Shown here one piece after another: positions 1-8,248 of a stretch of DNA of 25,305 nt; position 1 is the stretch's first letter; each line of letters opens with the position of its first letter. The notes under the pieces were generated by a model that saw only the letters and a program-made list of their open reading frames with translations, did not search any database and was not told where the DNA came from. Source of the stretch: Suilimivivens sp964402925 (lineage in GTDB: Bacteria; Bacillota; Clostridia; Lachnospirales; Lachnospiraceae); NCBI GenBank assembly GCA_964402925.1, contig CAYOED010000052.1, positions 1 to 25,305 of the forward strand. Direction: 5' to 3'. The translations under genes were made by a program, and so were the position numbers.

Positions 1-35
1 AAGAGGTAAGAAAACCCAGTAAAATCAACGGGTTT

Positions 36-54
36 AGGCATTTAGCAAATGCCT
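36..54. repeat. Small hairpin upstream of plsC
   Basis: An 8-bp perfect stem (AGGCATTT / AAATGCCT) with a 3-nt loop lies in the 82 bases before plsC. A weaker AAACCC/GGGTTT pairing lies just before it. There is no clear U-tract, so this could be part of the plsC leader or the end of an upstream transcript cut off by the window edge. Confidence 0.4.
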
Positions 55-82
55 ATTAATATTCAAACTAGGAGAGAAAGAA

Positions 83-823
83 ATGATTCGATTAATTTTA
101 GTTGCCGTTTTTGTTGTTTTATTTCTGGTTTGCAGTATTCCGCTCTTGATTATCGAGTGGATCATCGGGAAATTCAACATGCCTCTTAAGGATAAAAGTT
201 CCCTCGCAATCGTAAATTGGGCTTTCCGTGTCTGTCTTTTTCTTGCAGGTACCAAAGTCACCGTAAGAGGAGAAGAAAATGTTCCTAAAGATGAACCCGT
301 CCTGTATATTGGGAATCACCGAAGCTACTTTGATATTCTTATCACTTATATACGCGTTCCCAGACCCACCGGTTATATTGCCAAGAGGGAAATGCTCAAA
401 TGGCCGCTCTTAATCAACTGGATGCGGAATCTCCATTGCCTGTTTTTAGACAGGGAGGATCTCAAGCAGGGGTTGAAAATTATCCTGGAGGCGATTGAAG
501 ATGTAAAATCCGGTATTTCCATCTGTATCTTCCCAGAGGGTACCAGAAACAGAGTCAATCACACTTTCATGGATTTTCACGAGGGAAGCTTTAAGATCGC
601 TGCCAAGACGGGATGCCCCATTATCCCTATGACCATTTATAATTCGGCTGATATCTTTGAGGATCACCTCCCCAAAATCAAAAAGGCGAACGTCATCCTT
701 GAATACGGGAAACCGATTTACGTAAAAGACTTATCAAAAGCAGACCAGAAAAAAGTAGGCGCCTATACAAAAAAAATTATTATGGATACGTACTTCAGAA
801 TAAAAGAAGAAGCAGGTTTTTAA
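83..823 (+). CDS. plsC: 1-acyl-sn-glycerol-3-phosphate acyltransferase
   Basis: This membrane enzyme adds the second acyl chain to lysophosphatidic acid, giving phosphatidic acid for phospholipid synthesis. At 246 aa it has the usual length of the family. It carries the HX4D catalytic motif (H79 to D84, within GNHRSYFD) and the glycerol-phosphate binding motif FPEGTR at about 150-155. A hydrophobic segment at about residues 3-28 is the likely membrane anchor. The start is supported by an AGGAGAG ribosome site 6 nt before the ATG. It is the only plus-strand gene in the first 9 kb. Its stop codon overlaps the stop of the convergent murF by 3 bases inside a shared hairpin. The family assignment is strong; acyl-chain preference cannot be read. 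Confidence 0.93.
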   Translation: MIRLILVAVFVVLFLVCSIPLLIIEWIIGKFNMPLKDKSSLAIVNWAFRVCLFLAGTKVTVRGEENVPKDEPVLYIGNHRSYFDILITYIRVPRPTGYIAKREMLKWPLLINWMRNLHCLFLDREDLKQGLKIILEAIEDVKSGISICIFPEGTRNRVNHTFMDFHEGSFKIAAKTGCPIIPMTIYNSADIFEDHLPKIKKANVILEYGKPIYVKDLSKADQKKVGAYTKKIIMDTYFRIKEEAGF

Positions 824-840
824 TCTGCTTCTTCTTTTAT
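800..840. terminator. Bidirectional hairpin over the plsC/murF stop codons
   Basis: A perfect 16-bp inverted repeat (800-815 with 825-840) surrounds a 9-nt loop that holds both stop codons. The stem is purine-rich on one strand (ATAAAAGAAGAAGCAG) and ends in T-rich sequence on either strand, fitting a terminator that works in both directions. Because it is palindromic and coding on both strands, PlsC ends IKEEAGF and MurF ends IKEEAD. Confidence 0.7.
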
Positions 841-2217
841 CTGTTCAACCACTTTCTCAAACTGCATGCCATGAGATGCCTTTACCAGTATCGTATCCCC
901 TTTCCTTAATATGCGGGGAAGTTCTTCCATCATATCATCTCTGGTCTCAAAGTAATAAAGATCTTTTTCTTTTGTTTCAAGCGCCTGCTGATACATCTTT
1001 TCAGAAAGCCTTCCGGTACAAATTAAGACATCGATTCCTCTTTCTGCGGCGTATGCTCCTATTTCGCCATGCAGCTGCTCTTCCCGCTCTCCGAGCTCAA
1101 ACATATCCCCCAGAATGGCGACTTTCCTGCCAAGCGCCGTGGAAAGCAGATCGATTGCCGCCCGCATGGAGGCGGGATTGGCATTGTAACAGTCATCTAT
1201 CAATGTATAATCCGACAGGGAGAGTACGTTGCTTCTTCCGCTGACGCTTTCCACATCGGCAATTCCCTGACTGATTTCCTGGGCGGTGAGACCAAACTGC
1301 ATTCCCACCCCTGCTGCCGCCAGCGCATTCAGAACCATGTGGGCACCCGGCAGCGGAATTTTCACCGGAAATATCGACAGATTTGCATGAATGACTGCTT
1401 CAGAACCGAACAGACCCTTACTCATCACATCAGAAGCGTAAATCTCATTGGCAGGATTTAACCCGAAATGAACCGGACTGTGCACTCCCTTTTTTGTCAT
1501 TTTGCTAAGAAGATCATCATCTCCATTTACAAAAACATATCCTTCCGGATCCATAAAGTCAAAAATTTCAGATTTTGCTTTCAAAATCCCCTCTCTTGTA
1601 CCCAAATTCTCCAGATGGCACTGTCCGATGTTCGTCATGACACAGACGTCCGGTCTTGCAATCATACTGAGCCGGTGCATTTCTCCAAAGTCGCTGATTC
1701 CCATTTCCAGAACAGCAATCTCATGCTCCGATCGAATGGAGAGCACCGTAAGCGGGAGTCCGACTTCATTGTTGAAGTTCCCTTGGGTTTTCAATACCTT
1801 ATATTTTACTGACAGCACTGATGCTATAAATTCCTTTGTGCTGGTCTTCCCTACGCTTCCGGTAATTCCCACCACCTTAATCGAAAGCTGCTTTCTGTAA
1901 AATTCTGCAATGTCCTTAAGCGCTTTAAAGGAATCCTCCGCCAGGATATAAGGTACCGTGCAGTTCTCTATTTCCCGTTCACAGACAATACCGATTGCAC
2001 CCTTCTCTATGACGCTCGGTATAAATGTATGTCCGTCTACCTTCTCCCCCTTTGTGGCAATAAAGACTCCTCCCGGCTCTATTTTACGAGAATCAATGAC
2101 CACACAGGAAGCTTCTTTTAAATCTGTTTCTATCATCTTCTCTGCCGGCTCATGCAAAATGCCCCCGCAGGCCTGCGCCATATTGACAAGCGTCATATTC
2201 TTCATATTTACATCCAT
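820..2217 (-). CDS. murF: UDP-N-acetylmuramoyl-tripeptide--D-alanyl-D-alanine ligase
   Basis: MurF attaches the D-Ala-D-Ala dipeptide made by Ddl to the UDP-MurNAc tripeptide, the last cytoplasmic step of peptidoglycan precursor assembly. The Mur-ligase ATP loop GITGSVGKTST is followed by GNFNNEVGLPL, LEMGISDFGEM, TNIGQCHLENLG and the C-terminal-domain motif DDCYNANPASM. Several starts are possible. The ATG at 2217 has GAGG 6 nt upstream. A GTG at 2250 has AAGGA 8 nt upstream and almost abuts the ddl stop. An ATG at 2205 fits the usual family start (MKNMTL) but has a long spacing. The gene follows ddl with no room for a promoter, so the two are cotranscribed. Its 3' end overlaps plsC. Confidence 0.95.
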   Translation of the reverse strand: MDVNMKNMTLVNMAQACGGILHEPAEKMIETDLKEASCVVIDSRKIEPGGVFIATKGEKVDGHTFIPSVIEKGAIGIVCEREIENCTVPYILAEDSFKALKDIAEFYRKQLSIKVVGITGSVGKTSTKEFIASVLSVKYKVLKTQGNFNNEVGLPLTVLSIRSEHEIAVLEMGISDFGEMHRLSMIARPDVCVMTNIGQCHLENLGTREGILKAKSEIFDFMDPEGYVFVNGDDDLLSKMTKKGVHSPVHFGLNPANEIYASDVMSKGLFGSEAVIHANLSIFPVKIPLPGAHMVLNALAAAGVGMQFGLTAQEISQGIADVESVSGRSNVLSLSDYTLIDDCYNANPASMRAAIDLLSTALGRKVAILGDMFELGEREEQLHGEIGAYAAERGIDVLICTGRLSEKMYQQALETKEKDLYYFETRDDMMEELPRILRKGDTILVKASHGMQFEKVVEQIKEEAD

Positions 2218-2251
2218 GCCTTTCCTCATTTTCGTTCCGGTTGTCCGCACC

Positions 2252-3301
2252 TCATACTTCCTTTACTGCATATGCCAATATCTTCTCACAAAGTTCACCA
2301 AAACTCATCCCCATGGCTGCCGCCTCCTGAGGAAGAAGGGAAGTGGGCGTCATACCGGGAAGGGTATTTGCCTCCAGGCAGAAGAGTTCTCCCTGCTGAT
2401 TCATCATAAAGTCCATTCTGGCATAGTTTTTTAGCCGGAGCGCCGCAAACGCCTTCTCTGCATAATCCTGCATTTCTCTGGTTTTTTCCAAAGAAAGGCT
2501 GGCGGGACAGGTTTCAATCGTAGATCCCGGCTGATATTTATTTTTATAGTCATAAAATCCGGAAAGCGGCGCTATTTCAATCACCGGAAGCGCCTTCCCA
2601 TCCATCACTCCCACAGAGAATTCTCTGCCCTCAATATACTGTTCCACAATAACTTCATCATCATACCGGAAGGCTTCTTCGAGAGCGCTCTCATATTCCT
2701 GTTCCGTCAGCGCAATACTGACTCCCACACTGGATCCCCCGCGGCATGCCTTCACGATACAGGGAAAAGGAACCTTTCCCTCCTGTTTCCGGTCCTTGGC
2801 AAGACGTATGCCGAAAGGAGCGGGAATACCGTAGTATGTAAACAATTCTTTGGAAAGTCCTTTATCCATGGAAAGGGCTGAGCTTACATAATCTGTTCCT
2901 GTATAAGTAATGCCCATCAAATCAAAGCATGCCTGTATCTTCCCATTTTCTCCATTTTCCCCATGCAATGCCATAAATACCGCATCTGCCGCCTGACAAA
3001 TCGAAAGCACATTGGGTCCAAAGAAATTTTTGCTGCCGTCTGCACGCATGGCTTTGATCTGATCGATGTCAGGATTTTTCTCCGTTATGATTCCCAGCTC
3101 TCCAGCCCAGTCTTTGTCTTTTTCAAAAATTTCTTCTATCTTCTCTGTACCTTTCCGTTCTTCCCATTCATATCCCAGATATACATCCAGAAGAACTGCT
3201 TTGTGCCCCCGCTGCTTAAGTGCGCGATATATCATGGTTCCCGAACTTAAGGAGACATCTCTTTCCGTACTGATACCTCCTGCTAATACAACTATCTTCA
3301 T
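2252..3301 (-). CDS. ddl: D-alanine--D-alanine ligase
   Basis: This ATP-grasp enzyme joins two D-alanines to make the dipeptide used by MurF. Visible motifs are HGENGENG (N-terminal substrate loop), ACRGGSSVGVS, EQYIEGREFSVGV, the omega-loop FYDYKNKY and the metal/ATP-binding LEANTLPGMTPTSLLP. The Tyr-containing omega loop is of the D-Ala-D-Ala type rather than the VanA D-lactate type. The start chosen has GGAGG 5 nt upstream and gives the typical MKIVVLAGG beginning; an in-frame ATG 12 bases earlier lacks that support. The gene sits 23 bases after the GH9-like stop and immediately before murF, forming a D-Ala-D-Ala incorporation pair. Family assignment is certain from motifs. Confidence 0.96.
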   Translation of the reverse strand: MKIVVLAGGISTERDVSLSSGTMIYRALKQRGHKAVLLDVYLGYEWEERKGTEKIEEIFEKDKDWAGELGIITEKNPDIDQIKAMRADGSKNFFGPNVLSICQAADAVFMALHGENGENGKIQACFDLMGITYTGTDYVSSALSMDKGLSKELFTYYGIPAPFGIRLAKDRKQEGKVPFPCIVKACRGGSSVGVSIALTEQEYESALEEAFRYDDEVIVEQYIEGREFSVGVMDGKALPVIEIAPLSGFYDYKNKYQPGSTIETCPASLSLEKTREMQDYAEKAFAALRLKNYARMDFMMNQQGELFCLEANTLPGMTPTSLLPQEAAAMGMSFGELCEKILAYAVKEV

Positions 3302-3324
3302 ACTTTCCTCCATTAAAAGTGCTT

Positions 3325-4896
3325 TTATTTTCCATGGAAACTATCGTTTCCATGGGAGCTGACAATTCCGCTGAGCATAAATATAAATTTGCTGTCGGCA
3401 TCAAATCGTTTCATAATACCAAGGTTTTCATCAATCTGTCTGTAATTGTTTTCGCCCACATCATCAATATAGCTGATTGCCTTTTTATTTCTTCCTCCAA
3501 AATAATGAAGATGATTTTCAATAATATTTTCATACTCGTGATTGCTTATGATGTGATTGACCAAAGTCATGTACATCATATTCATAAGGAGCTCCTGATT
3601 ATTATCCTGATTGTCGGTTCCTCCCGTCAGAAAAACGGAATTTCTGGCTGTCTCCGAAATATCTTCCGCCTTTTTCATCAGGATATCGATGATATCCTCA
3701 CACAAGGGCAGCTTGACAGGCTGTTTTGTGGAAATGTAGGTAACACAGCCTAAAAAGACCACTTCATCTATCGTTTCCCCATAGCCTTCCTCTGATAAAT
3801 ATTCTGAAATGTACCGATTACATTCCTGCTTTCCGGAAGCCTTATATAACTCTGCTGCCGCTGCGAACTTCCATGAATCTGTTTTTACCTCTTCCTCCTC
3901 ATTCAGCTTTGCATATCTCCATGCACGGTCTGCTGCTTTCAGACATTCTGTAGCATAATCCGTGTCATAGTGCTGATAAAGGTAACTGAACTTGGCAAGA
4001 ACCATGGCAAAGGCTCTGGCAGCTTCTAAATCTGCCGGTTCCACATAAGAAACAGCCCCTCTTCCTGCCCCCTGCTCATAAACGGTCACACCCGAATAAA
4101 CAGCCCCCGTTGCATCGTCCTGCATCTTAAGGAGCCATTCCACCTCATACCGCACTTCATCCAGTATATCAGGAATATCATTCCCACTTTCAGGAATTCC
4201 CATATCATCCGTAAAAGCATCTCCATACAGTTCATAGGCAAGCAATATCATGGCAATGCTTCTTGCCGCTGGTTCTACTGCCTTCGATCCGCTTTCGTCC
4301 TGATGCCAGCCTCCGCTCACATCTATGCTGACGGATATATCCTCCCGAAGAAGCGCTTTTCCGGTATGGCATGCATTATGCCCCCTTTCGCCTGCATATT
4401 GTCTGGTCAAGGTCATACCGCAGCGGTTGTAATAATATTGCCTGCAGGCTTCCCCAAATACATCGCGATACAGATCCTCTCCTATCATAAAGGAATATGA
4501 CCTGCCGATTATCGGTGCCTCTATATAATAAGCGCCGGGTTCGCAAAAGTCTGTAAAATCCCCGTAACTATTATATTCCTGTGTATCATCATTATATCCA
4601 TTATCCTCAAGATATCCTGTATAAGCAATTTCTCCCGTATCTTTGCTGACCACGTGAAATCTTTCCGGCAATTCCTTTCCGGAAAAAATCGCTACCTTCG
4701 TGCCTTCCGGTATGTATCCTAATTGATTTACATAAATATTAGGAGAACTGACCGGCACCTCATAGGCGAGGTCCAGCTCTGTCTCCATACTGGTAAATGT
4801 ATTTTCTGAATTTTGTGCGCCCCCTCCCGGCAGGATCGCACAGCCCATCAGCAATAGAACCAAAAAGAAAAGCAGCGCTTTTTTTATCTTATGCAA
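3325..4896 (-). CDS. GH9-like lipoprotein, probably catalytically inactive
   Basis: The protein starts with a lipoprotein signal (Lys-rich start, hydrophobic core, lipobox LMGC, Cys at residue 19 from the chosen start). An Ig-like cellulase N-terminal domain follows (NIYVNQLGYIPEG to about 140), then an (alpha/alpha)6 GH9-type domain: DVSGGWH at 192-198, GNDIPDILDEVRYEVEWLLKM, HYFGGRNKKAISY. GH9 cellulases have a DAGD aspartate pair straight after GGWH/Y. Here that stretch reads QDESG, and the C-terminal catalytic Glu region is also not recognisable. So the fold is kept but hydrolysis is doubtful. I chose a TTG start at 4896 because GGGAGG lies 7 nt upstream; the ATG at 4914 lies on top of that site. 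It precedes ddl and murF, suggesting a wall-linked, surface-anchored role (inference). Confidence 0.8.
   Translation of the reverse strand: MHKIKKALLFFLVLLLMGCAILPGGGAQNSENTFTSMETELDLAYEVPVSSPNIYVNQLGYIPEGTKVAIFSGKELPERFHVVSKDTGEIAYTGYLEDNGYNDDTQEYNSYGDFTDFCEPGAYYIEAPIIGRSYSFMIGEDLYRDVFGEACRQYYYNRCGMTLTRQYAGERGHNACHTGKALLREDISVSIDVSGGWHQDESGSKAVEPAARSIAMILLAYELYGDAFTDDMGIPESGNDIPDILDEVRYEVEWLLKMQDDATGAVYSGVTVYEQGAGRGAVSYVEPADLEAARAFAMVLAKFSYLYQHYDTDYATECLKAADRAWRYAKLNEEEEVKTDSWKFAAAAELYKASGKQECNRYISEYLSEEGYGETIDEVVFLGCVTYISTKQPVKLPLCEDIIDILMKKAEDISETARNSVFLTGGTDNQDNNQELLMNMMYMTLVNHIISNHEYENIIENHLHYFGGRNKKAISYIDDVGENNYRQIDENLGIMKRFDADSKFIFMLSGIVSSHGNDSFHGK
3332..3355. repeat. Hairpin at the GH9-like/ddl junction
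   Basis: A perfect 10-bp stem (CCATGGAAAC / GTTTCCATGG) with a 4-nt loop covers the last codons of the GH9-like gene. It is not followed by a U-tract on either strand, so an RNA processing or stability element between two operon genes is more likely than a terminator. That role is inference. Confidence 0.6.
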
Positions 4897-4958
4897 TTCC
4901 TTACCTCCCAACATTTCTCGGCGCGGGAAACACTTTTCTCAGCATTGCCCTAGCGTAT

Positions 4959-4987
4959 ATTATACATTTTTTTCACAGGCAGGTAAA
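4959..4987 (-). promoter_or_regulatory. Sigma-A-type promoter for GH9-like/ddl/murF
   Basis: On the minus strand, TTTACC and a consensus TATAAT are 17 bp apart. The site overlaps the end of the amidohydrolase gene and lies about 60 bases before the GH9-like start. It would allow ddl and murF to be expressed in vegetative cells independently of the sporulation genes upstream. Confidence 0.55.
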
Positions 4988-6162
4988 GGAAAGGTTTCAT
5001 CTGCATAGACAATTTTGCCCTCAATCATAGTGCACATTGTTTTTGCGGACACTTTTATGGGAAGATCATCGTAAATTGCAATATCCGCATCCTTTCCGAT
5101 CTCAAGGGAACCTACTCTATGGTCTACCCGGCAAATTTCCGCCGGATAAATGGTGATGGATTTTAATGCTTCCATTTCATCCAGTCCTGACTTGATTGCC
5201 ATACCGGCACAGATTGGAAGGGACCCAATCAGGGATACAGGATGATCCGTGGTGATTGCCGTCTTCACCCCTTCCCGGTTTAATATGCCTACTGTCTTAA
5301 ATGCCATATTCTGGACTTCTATCTTACTTCTGCTTGACAAGTCCGGACCTATGATTGCCGGAAATCCGGATTTTTTTACCTGCTGCGCAATCAAATGTCC
5401 TTCGCTGCAGTGATCCAGCGTCATATCCAGATGAAATTCCTTTGCGATGCGAATGGCAGTCTGGATATCGTCCGCCCGGTGCACATGTGCCTTTAGGGGA
5501 ATTTTCTTTTCAAATACCGGCATCCAGCATTCGTAGCGGAAATCTTCCTCTTCCCGCTTCATCCCTTCACATTTTTTCTCATAATAGCGCTGAGCCTTAA
5601 AAAGTTCTTCCCGCAACATGGCAGCAATCGCCATTCTGGTAGCAGGCGATTTTCCCTGTCCGGAATAATTGACCTTGGGATTTTCTCCAAATGCAACCTT
5701 CATTGCCGCCGGTGATAAGACAATCATTTCATCAATGCTTCTTCCAAAGGTCTTAATAAAAGAGAATGTCCCTCCCACCACATTGGCACTGCCCGGTCCA
5801 ATCATGGCGGATGTGATTCCCGCCCGCAGTGCATCCGTAAAGGCAACATCTATGGGGTTGATAGCGTCTATCGACCTAAGATAAGGGGTTATGGGATTGA
5901 CCGTCTCATTACAGTCATCCCCTTCCATTCCCTTCTTTTCCTCTGTGATTCCCATATGACAATGGGCTTCAATCAGACCGGGCATTACCAGATGTCCCAG
6001 CGCATTTATTACCTGGATTCCGGATCCTTCCGGCAAAGGAAAAGGGGCTCCATCTATCATCGGCCCCAGATCCCTTATCTTTCCGTTTTCAATGCATATA
6101 TATCCTTTATCCCAGACTTCTCCCGCCATAGTCAGTATTTTACCGCCGATAATATATAACAT
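4960..6162 (-). CDS. Metal-dependent amidohydrolase, imidazolonepropionase-like
   Basis: This is a 400-aa cytoplasmic TIM-barrel hydrolase of the amidohydrolase superfamily. The N-terminal beta-sandwich ends in VMPGLIEAHCHMG, giving the HxH metal pair (H67, H69). Later metal ligands are the His in KAHVHRADD, the His in DHCSEGH and the Asp in TTDHP. The C-terminal IGKDADIAIYD is also typical. All expected metal ligands appear intact, so it should be active, but the substrate cannot be told from sequence. GGAAGGA sits 7 nt before the ATG. Only 18 bases separate it from the spoIIQ stop, so it is likely cotranscribed with spoIIQ, an unusual position for a metabolic hydrolase. Confidence 0.85.
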   Translation of the reverse strand: MLYIIGGKILTMAGEVWDKGYICIENGKIRDLGPMIDGAPFPLPEGSGIQVINALGHLVMPGLIEAHCHMGITEEKKGMEGDDCNETVNPITPYLRSIDAINPIDVAFTDALRAGITSAMIGPGSANVVGGTFSFIKTFGRSIDEMIVLSPAAMKVAFGENPKVNYSGQGKSPATRMAIAAMLREELFKAQRYYEKKCEGMKREEEDFRYECWMPVFEKKIPLKAHVHRADDIQTAIRIAKEFHLDMTLDHCSEGHLIAQQVKKSGFPAIIGPDLSSRSKIEVQNMAFKTVGILNREGVKTAITTDHPVSLIGSLPICAGMAIKSGLDEMEALKSITIYPAEICRVDHRVGSLEIGKDADIAIYDDLPIKVSAKTMCTMIEGKIVYADETFPLPACEKNV

Positions 6163-6180
6163 TTTTTAGTCCTTCCAGTT

Positions 6181-7041
6181 CTACTTTAATTTGGTCATCG
6201 GATTGACCGGCTCGCCGTCCTTTGTCAGTTTGAAATAGACATTGGTTCCTTCCACGCTGTAATATTTTGTAGGCGCTGCCACTTCTGCAATCACGTCTCC
6301 GGCTGCCACATAACTGCCTTCAGAAACAAGGATATTGGTAAGCTGTCCATAGGTCGCTTCATAGCCTCCTCCCAGCTCCATGGTGATTCCATTTCCAATC
6401 TGCGTATCCGTAAATACGGAACTAACCTTTCCTGCCGTTGCCGCTGTGATCAGATCACCTTCGTTTGCCTGAATAATGATGGCAGGATTGTATTTATACT
6501 GTTGAAGGGTAGGAAAATATACTGTTTTATCCATACTATAATTTATCAGTATGTTTCCAACAATGGGCCATACCAGTGTATCTGAATCACTGAAGGTGAG
6601 AGCCGGCTGCATGGCAGTCGAAAGCGCTGTAGTGTTTTCCTCCTGATCGGCTTCCTCCTGCTCATTTGCTTTCTGATCCTTTTTATCGCCGCTGGCGCTT
6701 TCCTGACCGGTGCCTTCTGACATACTGTCACTCTCGGACTCATCCGGGTTTTCTACCTTCTGCGAATTTGTCTCCTGAAAATAAGGATCATAATCGAGAT
6801 CATCAGCCGGAGAAGCTCCCTGAGTCACATTCTCCGCCAGATTTACCCCGTTTTCCTCATCAAGCCCCGCAGCTGTATTATTTTCAATAGCACTTAAGTC
6901 TACCACATATCCCTCATCCTGATTACTTCTGTCTCTTCCCAGCCATACTCCTGTAGCAGTCAGGGATCCCAAAACCAATACTGCCGAGGCAACCATAAGA
7001 ATTCTTTCCTTTACAAGACCTCTTCTTCTACTTCTTCTCAT
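6181..7041 (-). CDS. spoIIQ: SpoIIQ-like M23/LytM-fold sporulation protein, degenerate active site
   Basis: SpoIIQ is a forespore membrane protein whose LytM domain reaches into the intermembrane space and pairs with SpoIIIAH in the engulfment channel. This 286-aa protein has an Arg-rich start, one membrane segment at about 17-38, an acidic low-complexity linker and a C-terminal LytM-like domain (about 165-286, ending VYFKLTKDGEPVNP). The metal ligands of M23 peptidases are missing: the usual HxGxD region reads YSMD/YNPAI, and the HxH region reads TYGQL and VYFKL. This resembles the B. subtilis protein (non-catalytic) rather than the zinc-binding clostridial form. AGGAGG 7 nt upstream decides the start at 7041. 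spoIID lies directly upstream and a SigF-like promoter precedes the gene. Confidence 0.82.
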   Translation of the reverse strand: MRRSRRRGLVKERILMVASAVLVLGSLTATGVWLGRDRSNQDEGYVVDLSAIENNTAAGLDEENGVNLAENVTQGASPADDLDYDPYFQETNSQKVENPDESESDSMSEGTGQESASGDKKDQKANEQEEADQEENTTALSTAMQPALTFSDSDTLVWPIVGNILINYSMDKTVYFPTLQQYKYNPAIIIQANEGDLITAATAGKVSSVFTDTQIGNGITMELGGGYEATYGQLTNILVSEGSYVAAGDVIAEVAAPTKYYSVEGTNVYFKLTKDGEPVNPMTKLK

Positions 7042-7096
7042 CTTTATTCCTCCTAGAACTTGTTCTGCCATGTATGCACATGAATCGTTCTTATGG

Positions 7097-7126
7097 TTAG
7101 TTTTGCCCTTTTTTCCTTCTTTATTC
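7097..7126 (-). promoter_or_regulatory. SigF/SigG-type promoter of spoIIQ
   Basis: GAATA (7126-7122) and GGCAAAACTAA (7107-7097) are 14 bp apart on the minus strand. The -10 element fits the forespore-sigma consensus GGnnAAnHTnR at every fixed position. spoIIQ is an established SigF target in B. subtilis and clostridia. Transcription would start about 50 bases before the spoIIQ ATG. Confidence 0.6.
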
Positions 7127-7140
7127 AGATTTTGTAATTG

Positions 7141-8145
7141 TTACATCTTTTTCACTGCCACACCCTGAAAAAAATACTCCAATATTTTAATATAGTCTTC
7201 TCCCTCCTTTGCCATCTCATTTGCCGCAAACTGACTCATTCCCAGCCCATGACCAACTCCTTCTGCCGTGATGATCACCTTTGTTTCATCCTTGGATAAG
7301 TGGAAGCTTGATGATGAAATGGAAAACACCTCTCTGAACTGTTCCCCGGACACATATTTTCCTTCTTTTTCAAGATAAAGCACATACCCCGCGCTGTCCC
7401 GGTAAATATGTATATCATCGATTCCTTTTTCTATTGATACTTTTTCATTTTCCAATATCTCTTCTTCTGTAATCTGAAATGCCAGCGTCTGACTCCAGAT
7501 TTTCTCAAACTCCTTCTCCTCATAAAGAGCCGAACTTGCATAATCTGAAGAAAGAAAATCCCTGCTGCAAGACACGCTTTTTAAATAAGGATATTCTGTA
7601 AGGCACAATTCTTCTCCACTGCGTGTCGTACCATTGCTCACCGCAAAATAGGAGCCGTTTACAGGCAGATTTTCGTAAGTAAGATATACTCCTTTGGTTT
7701 GTAATACTGCTTCATAAATCCTTTCTGTCACTGGGACACTTCCGTATTCCTCATCTTCCACATTGACACTTCTTATATTCTCCTGCATCCTGCTTTTCAT
7801 TCCCGAAAAAAGAAGACCGGAACGTATAAGAACCGCCTGCGCCTTCAGCGCTTCCAACTCAAATTCGTTATCAATGCTCCTGGCAAGTCTGTCCGCCACA
7901 TATAATTCAAGAGGAATCGACTCAACACCAAGCATCGTCTTATTACTGACATAAAGACCATTTTCATCAGATTCTGCCCGCAAATCTGACAAGAATGTCT
8001 TTTTCGTCTCCCCTTCTTTTAAGTTACCGAACAGAAAAGTCACCAGATACGGAATCATCAATAAAAATAAAAGAACCGTACCAAGACTTTTCGTAAAAAA
8101 TCTCGGTACGCTTCTGACAGTTTGAAAGACTCTAAGTTTTTTCAT
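7141..8145 (-). CDS. spoIID: SpoIID/LytB-domain sporulation protein, catalytic Glu replaced
   Basis: SpoIID is a mother-cell membrane transglycosylase that cuts glycan strands during engulfment. This 334-aa protein has one membrane helix at about 22-40 and an extracytoplasmic SpoIID domain: IPLELYVADRLARS, LEALKAQAV and, near the end, GHGLGMSQFAANEMA. In active SpoIID the first block reads IPLEEYV..VVAAEM with the essential Glu in AAEM. Aligning without gaps to LEALKAQAV puts Ser90 at that place. The fold motifs remain, so it may be a binding rather than cutting protein, or a paralogue of the true SpoIID. GGAGGTG before the ATG at 8145 decides the start. Its neighbour spoIIQ supports a sporulation role. 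Confidence 0.83.
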   Translation of the reverse strand: MKKLRVFQTVRSVPRFFTKSLGTVLLFLLMIPYLVTFLFGNLKEGETKKTFLSDLRAESDENGLYVSNKTMLGVESIPLELYVADRLARSIDNEFELEALKAQAVLIRSGLLFSGMKSRMQENIRSVNVEDEEYGSVPVTERIYEAVLQTKGVYLTYENLPVNGSYFAVSNGTTRSGEELCLTEYPYLKSVSCSRDFLSSDYASSALYEEKEFEKIWSQTLAFQITEEEILENEKVSIEKGIDDIHIYRDSAGYVLYLEKEGKYVSGEQFREVFSISSSSFHLSKDETKVIITAEGVGHGLGMSQFAANEMAKEGEDYIKILEYFFQGVAVKKM

Positions 8146-8161
8146 AAGACACCTCCAGCCC

Positions 8162-8191
8162 ATTTTATGCGGGAAGGTATCTTTTATATAC
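8162..8191 (-). promoter_or_regulatory. Possible SigE-type promoter of spoIID
   Basis: GTATATA (8191-8185) and CATAAAAT (8169-8162) are 15 bp apart on the minus strand, roughly matching the mother-cell SigE pattern (KMATATT and CATACAHT). The -10 element lies only about 17 bases before the spoIID start, giving a very short leader, so the match is tentative. Confidence 0.35.
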
Positions 8192-8248
8192 CATTTATAT
8201 CACTTGTTTTTGCATACAAAATGCTTCAAGGTCACATTTCGCTGCCTG

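Noticed and set aside
8205..8235. Weak GCAT/ATGC hairpin after the EF-hand gene considered as a terminator
   Set aside because: The stem is only 4 bp and is followed by A-rich rather than T-rich sequence on the minus strand.
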